A stretch of 39,511 nucleotides of DNA, taken from assembly GCA_016872915.1 (NCBI GenBank), contig VGYQ01000017.1:1-39511 (forward strand). The letters are read 5' to 3'. Under the pieces are notes generated by a model. That model made no database searches. It had not been told where the DNA came from and worked only from the letters and a program-made list of their open reading frames with translations. This stretch comes from Planctomycetota bacterium. Its GTDB lineage: Bacteria > Planctomycetota > Phycisphaerae > Phycisphaerales > SM1A02. Within the stretch, counting starts at the first letter, position 1. The number at the start of each line of letters is the position of its first letter. Below are positions 34,612 through 39,511 of the stretch, piece by piece. The position numbers and the translations under genes were made by a program.

Positions 34612-36244
34612 AGCGAAGCGCCTCCACAGGGTCGATGTCCGCAGCCTTGGCCGCAGGAATCGCGGAACCAATGACGCTGAAGAGCACGCCGCCCACGGCG
34701 GTCGTTCCAGCCGCCCACCAATCCACCTTGTCGGGCACGAGCGTGAAGTAATAAATGCTCGGATCCCAGATGAGTGTGCCGTGGTGCAAGGTCAGGCCGA
34801 GCGCGGCTGCGCTCAGCACGATTGTGCCCAGTGTCCAAAGCAGGGTTGGCAAAAACTTTCGCCGCAGTGCAGTCACGCAGAGCCCAACGGCGCATGCCGA
34901 TGCAAGCCCCCATGCGGTGATGCGGATCGCCAGCGGTGCATCGCTTCCGATTGCTTCATGGATGGGATTCACATTGGTCACGATTCCCCACGCCAACACA
35001 ACGCCAAGCGCACTTCCGAGCGTCCCGATGATCAGTCCATAGCGCAGAAAAATCCACATGACTCCGGTGCGTGATGCGCCGACGCTTCGCAGAATGCCAA
35101 TATCGCGTGTCTTCTCAACGACGATCGCCCAGAAGATCGAGAGGATCAACCCGGCGCATACGAGGTAGATCAGCGAGAACAGCACGCGCATCATTTCCCG
35201 CTCCTTCTCGACGGGGATGATCAGATCGCGCAGCTGCTGCTCCCACGTCAACACCTGTACAAAGCGAGGCATGGAGGCAGTCCGCAAGCGATCTGCTTCG
35301 ATGCGGTCTGCGAATGCGTCGTAGGTGGCCTGCACGCGATCCCGCAGCGCATCCGCCGAACATCCCGGCTTTGCACGAAGCAGCAGCTTGGTGACGCGTG
35401 CAGGTGTCCGCCCGATGACGGGGTAATTGCCTGAAGCATCAGGATCTGCCGTCAGATCGTAAAGCGGTGCTTCATCGAGGCGAAGCAATCGCTGTCCCTC
35501 TGCGAGCGGTATGTACACGCGATTGCGATCGATTTCAAAGAGACCTGTCTGTACCTCGTTGACAACGGGGAAAATCTGTTCGCGCGGCTCGGCGATCTTG
35601 CCCTTCCCTGAAACGGGCACCACGGTGAGCGTGACTTCGAGCCCGGGCATGAACCACCCGTACCGAGGCAGGTAGGAGCCATCGCGTTGGCGCGCGTTTC
35701 CGACGGACACATGCATGCCGAGTGCGATGCCTGGAGTGTTTGTGCTTGACTGCACGAGTCGCTTGCCATCCTCCAGGATCGCAGGGTCGAGCGATCGCCG
35801 GGGATCATCGGGCGCCAGAGCGTCTGCCGTTGCCGCATCCTTGGGCGCACGCCAGTAAAGATCTTCCGCAAAATCCGTCACTCCAGTGAGCGAGGCCGGA
35901 TCAATCGCCCAGACCTGAACATGCGCAGTCTCCTTCTGCGGTCCGGCGGGGTAGGGCATACGGAGAAGTCCGATCGTGTCGATCAGGGGCGTTGCGCCCG
36001 CGACCTCGGGCAGCGCACGCAGTTCTGCGAGCAGTTCGTCGGAGTACGGCATGCCGCCGATTCCTGATGACACGATCACATCGCCCACGATGCTGCGTCC
36101 GGATGCCTTGAGCATGTCCAGGAACCCGCTCATCACAGATACGACCGTGATCACGAGCGCCACGCAGAGTGCAACGGCGGCGACCGCGATCACGGGGATG
36201 AGCCGCGATGTCAGATAGCGATTGGAAACGAGAGATGCGTACAC
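34604..36244 (-). CDS. LolC/LolE-family ABC transporter permease with an extra two-helix insertion
   Basis: The permease has 546 residues from the GTG at 36244, which gives the classic LolC/E N-terminus 'YASLVSNRYLTSR'; the earlier TTG at 36292 lies inside nnrE. TM1 (about 14-40) is followed by a large periplasmic MacB-like domain (about 41-340). TM2 (353-376, then 'EKTRDIGILRSVGAS', the coupling helix contacting LolD), TM3 (399-421) and the last TM (511-532, ending 'IDPVEALRYG') are standard. Residues about 433-491 are an insertion with two more predicted helices not found in E. coli LolC/E. A single permease gene suggests a homodimer (LolF-like). It lies 7 nt downstream of nnrE and overlaps lolD by 8 nt. 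Confidence 0.87.
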   Translation of the reverse strand: MYASLVSNRYLTSRLIPVIAVAAVALCVALVITVVSVMSGFLDMLKASGRSIVGDVIVSSGIGGMPYSDELLAELRALPEVAGATPLIDTIGLLRMPYPAGPQKETAHVQVWAIDPASLTGVTDFAEDLYWRAPKDAATADALAPDDPRRSLDPAILEDGKRLVQSSTNTPGIALGMHVSVGNARQRDGSYLPRYGWFMPGLEVTLTVVPVSGKGKIAEPREQIFPVVNEVQTGLFEIDRNRVYIPLAEGQRLLRLDEAPLYDLTADPDASGNYPVIGRTPARVTKLLLRAKPGCSADALRDRVQATYDAFADRIEADRLRTASMPRFVQVLTWEQQLRDLIIPVEKEREMMRVLFSLIYLVCAGLILSIFWAIVVEKTRDIGILRSVGASRTGVMWIFLRYGLIIGTLGSALGVVLAWGIVTNVNPIHEAIGSDAPLAIRITAWGLASACAVGLCVTALRRKFLPTLLWTLGTIVLSAAALGLTLHHGTLIWDPSIYYFTLVPDKVDWWAAGTTAVGGVLFSVIGSAIPAAKAADIDPVEALRYG

Positions 36245-36251
36245 GGTGGAT

Positions 36252-36920
36252 TCAACAGGCGGATGGAACGCGGTCGAGTGGTGGTCCTCCAATCGACATC
36301 ACCTCGGCGGCTCCCACAAACTTCCTCGCACTTGGGGCTGCAAAGCCTGATTTCATGGCAACCATCGTCAGCGTGCGTGATGCGCAGACGGCATCACCAC
36401 CTGCGAAGGGTGCGCCGGAGTCTGCATCGAGACCGCTTGGCACGTCGATGGCGATCACTTTCGCGCCCGCAGCGCTCCGGGTGTTCAACCACCGAATGGC
36501 ATCTGCGAGTACCCCATCCGGCGCACGAGAAACACCTGTGCCGAGCAGCGCATCGATCAACACGCACTCGGGCGAGGCGGACCACGAGTCGCAGGCAGCC
36601 CAGGGGAGAAGGAGATCGAGACGACGTGCTGCCTCGTACATCACCGCGGCATCCCCTCCCGGCAGCGGTTGGAGGAGTGCGCACGCCCGAGTTTCCACAC
36701 CATGCGAGTGGAGTGCGCGTGCGACCGCGTAGCCATCGCCGCCATTGTTGCCAGGGCCGCACAGAACAAGGACGCGCGGCGCTGGCGACGAGAGCGCCCG
36801 GAGCACGGCGAGCGCGCACTCTGCCGAGGCGTGCGCCATGAGCGCGAGCGACGGAATCGCCCAGTGCTTGCTGCACTGGCGGTCATACTCGGCCGCCTGA
36901 CTGCGCGTGAGTGTCTGCAT
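36252..36920 (-). CDS. nnrE: NAD(P)H-hydrate epimerase (YjeF N-terminal domain only)
   Basis: The 222-residue enzyme epimerises damaged R-NAD(P)HX to the S form so that the partner dehydratase can repair it. Landmarks are 'MQTLTRSQAAEYDRQC', 'VLCGPGNNGGDGYAVAR' (GPGNNGGDG at 55-63), 'VLIDALLGTGVSR' and 'AIDVPSGLDADSG'. It lacks the C-terminal dehydratase (NnrD) domain fused in E. coli YjeF, so NnrD must be separate if present. The ATG at 36920 starts the conserved N-terminus; the longer frame to 37289 is antisense to the glycosyltransferase gene. A TACGCT hexamer lies 12 nt upstream. The LolC-type gene begins 7 nt after its stop, so it leads the lol unit, a pairing with no obvious functional logic. 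Confidence 0.93.
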   Translation of the reverse strand: MQTLTRSQAAEYDRQCSKHWAIPSLALMAHASAECALAVLRALSSPAPRVLVLCGPGNNGGDGYAVARALHSHGVETRACALLQPLPGGDAAVMYEAARRLDLLLPWAACDSWSASPECVLIDALLGTGVSRAPDGVLADAIRWLNTRSAAGAKVIAIDVPSGLDADSGAPFAGGDAVCASRTLTMVAMKSGFAAPSARKFVGAAEVMSIGGPPLDRVPSAC

Positions 36921-36932
36921 GGGGAACACCCA

Positions 36933-36938
36933 AGCGTA
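36933..36938 (-). promoter_or_regulatory. Putative -10 element of the nnrE-lol unit (TACGCT)
   Basis: The same hexamer as ahead of scpA, ending 12 nt before the ATG. It would give a leader of about 5-6 nt. No clear -35 is seen. Confidence 0.35.
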
Positions 36939-36964
36939 CTCCGACCGTGGAGAGCGGTAGGGGG

Positions 36965-36970
36965 TAGTCT
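36965..36970 (+). promoter_or_regulatory. Putative -10 element of the HpnB-like glycosyltransferase gene (TAGTCT)
   Basis: TAGTCT ends 7 nt before the ATG at 36978, predicting a leaderless mRNA. It diverges from the nnrE element 26 bp away. Confidence 0.4.
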
Positions 36971-36977
36971 TCGGGCA

Positions 36978-38207
36978 ATGCTGGTGTTTGCCGTCTGGAT
37001 CTTCGCCGCAATGTCCGTTGCGGGAGGCGCCTACTGGTTGATTGTGCGCTGGCGTGTCCACCGTGACCGCAGCGGACGCCCCAACATGCGTAGCGGGATT
37101 GACCTGCCTCTCGATGTGTGGCCGACTGTTTCTGTGGTTGTCCCTGCCCACAATGAGGAGCAGCACGCCCCCGAGCTGCTTCGAAGCCTTGTGGCACAGT
37201 CCTACCCCGCAGCCCTCGAAGTGATCTTCGTGCTTGACCGCTGCACGGATGCCTCGCGCACGGCACTGGAACGCGAGTGGGCTCGGCATCCTGATGCCCC
37301 GGGCCGAGGCATTTCACTTCGGATCATCGAGAACGAGTCATGCCCCACGGACTGGGCGGGCAAGTGCAACGCCGCCGCTGTCGGCGCCGTGGCAGCCACG
37401 GGAGAGCGCCTCTTGTTCACCGATGCGGACACGCTGTTCGATCCGCTGCTCGTGCGAGCTTCCGTCGCGCTGTTGGAGGATCGCGGACTCTCGCTGCTGT
37501 CGGCGCTTCCTGGTGTCAGCATTCGACATCTCTTTGAGGCGACCGTGCAGCCGTTGGCCGCGATGGAACTGATGAAACTCTTTCCCATCGCGCGTGCGAA
37601 TGATGCGGCTCATCCGCGGCCATTCGCCAACGGGCAGTTCATGCTCTTCACGCGTGAGGGGTACGACGCGATCGGCGGTCATGCGGCGGTCAAGGACGAT
37701 CTGCTGGAGGATTTGGCATTTGCTCGGGCAGTCGTTCAGCGGTCCCAACTTCGCGCCGGGCTCTTTGTGGCCGATGACATGCTGCACGTTCGCATGTACG
37801 AAACCTACAAGCAGTTTCGCCACGGTTGGCGGCGCATCTTCATCGAGGCGTCGCGGCGGCGGCCGCACAAGCTCCGGCGATACGCGGTCGAGTGCGCGAT
37901 CGCGGGTGCTGGCGTCTTCGCTGCCGCGTGTCTCAGCGTCAGCTGCGGCATCCTCGCACTGCGTCTGGGTGACTCGCCGCTCGGTTGGGCTGGGATTGGC
38001 TGTGGTGCGTTCGGACTCTTCGCGCAGCAGGCAACCTTGATGCACATCTTCGCGCTCATCGGCGTTCCGCGTCTCGCCGCCTTGGCCTGTGCGCATGGCT
38101 CCATTGCAGTGGCCGGCATCATGTGGCAAGCGGCGCGTGATCTGGTGGCTGGAAAGCCCGTGCGCTGGGGTGGGCGTGAGTATGTGCTGACGCCCGTGCG
38201 CGACTGA
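36978..38207 (+). CDS. Membrane-bound family-2 glycosyltransferase, HpnB/CrtQ-like
   Basis: The 409-residue protein has an N-terminal membrane helix (about 3-24) and a GT-A family-2 domain, with 'VSVVVPAHNEE' (51-61), 'CTDASR', 'CPTDWAGKCNAAAVGA' (122-137), the metal-binding DAD (149-151) in 'LFTDADTLFD', and 'DDLLEDLAFAR' carrying the acidic catalytic region. About three C-terminal transmembrane helices follow (about 300-385). The 'DW.GK..A...G' and 'NGQFMLF...Y..IGGH..V...L.ED' pattern is shared by HpnB (hopene-associated), CrtQ and CruC (carotenoid glycosyltransferases). A lipid acceptor is therefore likely. With squalene-hopene cyclase 18 kb away a hopanoid role is attractive, but carotenoids are equally possible. 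The start is chosen at 36978 by the N-terminal helix; the longer frame is antisense to nnrE. Confidence 0.82.
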   Translation: MLVFAVWIFAAMSVAGGAYWLIVRWRVHRDRSGRPNMRSGIDLPLDVWPTVSVVVPAHNEEQHAPELLRSLVAQSYPAALEVIFVLDRCTDASRTALEREWARHPDAPGRGISLRIIENESCPTDWAGKCNAAAVGAVAATGERLLFTDADTLFDPLLVRASVALLEDRGLSLLSALPGVSIRHLFEATVQPLAAMELMKLFPIARANDAAHPRPFANGQFMLFTREGYDAIGGHAAVKDDLLEDLAFARAVVQRSQLRAGLFVADDMLHVRMYETYKQFRHGWRRIFIEASRRRPHKLRRYAVECAIAGAGVFAAACLSVSCGILALRLGDSPLGWAGIGCGAFGLFAQQATLMHIFALIGVPRLAALACAHGSIAVAGIMWQAARDLVAGKPVRWGGREYVLTPVRD

Positions 38208-38269
38208 CCAGCTGCGAGTTCGGACACCGGCGGAGGCAGCTCTCTCTGCCTATGCTCCCCGAGGTTCTC

Positions 38270-39058
38270 ATGCGGATTCTTCTCACCAACGACGACGGCA
38301 TCGAAGCTCCGGGCATCGCAGCGCTGCACCGCGAGATTGCATCGCTGGGCGAGGTTTTTACTGTGGCGCCTGCAGGCGTGCAGTCTGCCATGAGCCATGG
38401 CATCACTTTTCACCGTGCTCTCATGACCCGCGAGGTGAGAGTGAGTGAAACATTCGGTGGTCTTGCCGTGGATGGAACTCCGGCTGACTGCGTGAAGCTG
38501 GGACTCCGGACGATCTGGACGGAGCGTTTCGGTGCAGGCAGCGCACCCGATCTTGTGATCAGCGGGATGAACGGCGGTGCAAATGTCGGAATCAATGTCA
38601 TTTACTCCGGGACTGTTGCCGCAGCGATCGAGGCTGCCTTTCTCGGTGTACCCGCGATCGCCGTGAGCCTGCACTTCGGCGACTTCTCGAGGATCCATTG
38701 GCGGCGGGCTGCGCAGATTGCGCGGGCGGCAATCGACCGTGTGCTTGAGCATCCGCTCGATGCACATCGTGTCGTGTCCATCAATGTTCCTCGGACCGAA
38801 ACACCGGATGCGCCGATGCCACACATCAAGGTGGTTCGCATGAATACCGCCGCCGGCATCGACCGCCACGAGCGGCGCGAGGCGCCCGATGGTCGTACCT
38901 ACTACTGGCCCTGTGGCAGCGGTATGGAGTTCGTCCACACTGCGGAAGGCAGCGATGTCGAGGCGCTCATGGACCGCTTCGTGACGGTCACTCCGCTGTG
39001 GTACGACCTGACGGATGATGCATCGCTCGGACTTTGGCGAAGCCGTCTCCAGCAGTGA
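38270..39058 (+). CDS. surE: 5'/3'-nucleotidase SurE
   Basis: This is a 262-residue SurE phosphatase, metal dependent, acting on nucleoside monophosphates. The N-terminal 'MRILLTNDDGIEAPGI' holds the metal-binding DD. Other family blocks are 'VFTVAPAGVQSAMSHGIT', 'VDGTPADCVKLGL', 'PDLVISGMNGGANVGINVIYSGTVAAAIEAAFLGVPAIAVS' and 'INVP'. The family usually reads 'APDRNRSGASH' where this protein has 'APAGVQSAMSH', a common planctomycete-type variation. The ATG at 38270 has GAGG 5 nt upstream; an earlier in-frame ATG at 38252 overlaps a TATGCT hexamer. It lies 62 nt after the glycosyltransferase gene on the same strand. It converges with the TonB-like gene. Confidence 0.94.
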   Translation: MRILLTNDDGIEAPGIAALHREIASLGEVFTVAPAGVQSAMSHGITFHRALMTREVRVSETFGGLAVDGTPADCVKLGLRTIWTERFGAGSAPDLVISGMNGGANVGINVIYSGTVAAAIEAAFLGVPAIAVSLHFGDFSRIHWRRAAQIARAAIDRVLEHPLDAHRVVSINVPRTETPDAPMPHIKVVRMNTAAGIDRHERREAPDGRTYYWPCGSGMEFVHTAEGSDVEALMDRFVTVTPLWYDLTDDASLGLWRSRLQQ

Positions 39059-39085
39059 CGCGCTCGCTCGCAATCGGCGAGGTGA

Positions 39086-39511
39086 TCAGTTCAGTATGAA
39101 ACGCACGCGAAACGTGAGCGTTTTCCCCGGCGCAAGTTTGTCGAGTTGTGATCCCTTCGCGCGCCAGCGGTACAGCGCGTCGAGGACCGGTCCATCGACA
39201 TCGGGGTAGCCGCTCGACAACAGCACCTTGCACGAGACGGGAACGCCATCTTTGCCGAAGAGGATCTCGCAGATGGGATTTCCAGGTCGTGTCGTCAACT
39301 GCGTCAGGATCGGGAGCGCGGGCTTCTTGGTCTTGATCTCCAGTCCCTTGCGCGCGAGCGGCTTGCCGTTTTTCCAGAGTGATGGCGGTACATCGGCAAT
39401 GCTTGTTGCATCCGACTCACGGTCGGAGCGTTCCCCTTGACTTTGCCCGGGACCGACGCTGCCCGGCAGCCCCGCGACAGGAGCAACCGATGGAGAAGTC
39501 GCCGGCTGCTG
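39086..39511 (-). CDS. TonB C-terminal-like protein, 3' part of gene
   Basis: This is the last 141 codons of a minus-strand gene whose 5' end lies beyond the window; the frame is open to base 39511 although no start codon is needed inside. The first ~50 visible residues are Pro/Ser/Gly-rich, like a periplasm-spanning linker. The C-terminal ~70 residues ('EILFGKDGVPVSCKVLLSSG', 'VDGPVLDALYRWRAKG', 'TLTFRVRFIL') match the TonB_C/TonB_2 fold, in which 'G.v....v..SSG...ld..al.al..wrf' is typical. It may be a TonB-type energy transducer or a related periplasmic protein without an ExbBD partner; the missing N-terminus would tell. Confidence 0.72.
   Translation of the reverse strand, partial: QQPATSPSVAPVAGLPGSVGPGQSQGERSDRESDATSIADVPPSLWKNGKPLARKGLEIKTKKPALPILTQLTTRPGNPICEILFGKDGVPVSCKVLLSSGYPDVDGPVLDALYRWRAKGSQLDKLAPGKTLTFRVRFILN

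Overview
The window is a gene-dense, high-GC chromosomal segment with 34 protein genes, two of them cut by the window edges. I see no tRNA, rRNA, insertion sequence, phage gene or CRISPR array. Several traits point to the Planctomycetota, most likely the Phycisphaerae. These are a secreted esterase with an N-terminal dockerin pair of the 'DLNNDGTVD...DVNGDGAVD' style, an O-GlcNAc-transferase-like glycosyltransferase, several lineage-type secreted proteins of unknown function, a squalene-hopene cyclase, and sparse use of Shine-Dalgarno sites. The assignment is inferred from gene content, not from a marker-gene comparison.

Layout. 1-4321: end of a SPINDLY/OGT-type glycosyltransferase, a zinc-peptidase lipoprotein, an rsmD-hydrolase pair on the minus strand, and a secreted terpenoid-cyclase-fold protein. 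4368-10228: speA, scpA, kdsD plus a STAS protein, and dacB. 10332-13673: a DUF2867-type SDR protein facing the tsf-rpsB pair. 13978-19130: phosphohexomutase, a small beta-rich protein, a membrane-anchored repeat protein and squalene-hopene cyclase. 19143-23385: RluA-type pseudouridine synthase diverging from a three-gene unit (beta-propeller lipoprotein, nadB, lipoprotein). 23444-26862: a minus-strand unit of a two-helix membrane protein, a B12-binding/MeaB-GTPase fusion and an MmgE/PrpD protein. 26922-29845: dockerin esterase plus a secreted protein. 29856-33643: clpC coupled to a polytopic zinc-ribbon membrane protein. 33907-36920: nnrE, a LolC/E-type permease and lolD. 36978-39511: an HpnB/CrtQ-like glycosyltransferase, surE and the end of a TonB-like protein.

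Themes. Envelope and lipid functions dominate: hopanoid cyclisation, a possible lipid glycosyltransferase, Lol-type lipoprotein export, KDO precursor synthesis, peptidoglycan hydrolysis and several lipoproteins. The 23444-26862 unit suggests B12-dependent acyl-CoA mutase and methylcitrate-type chemistry, but the mutase large subunit is not here. rpsB, tsf and clpC have clear Shine-Dalgarno sites, and rpsB and clpC have long structured leaders. In contrast, most other first genes of transcription units carry a TAnnnT hexamer only 6-12 nt before the start codon. This predicts widespread leaderless or near-leaderless mRNAs. Many convergent gene ends are separated by only 6-27 nt, which leaves no room for ordinary hairpin terminators.
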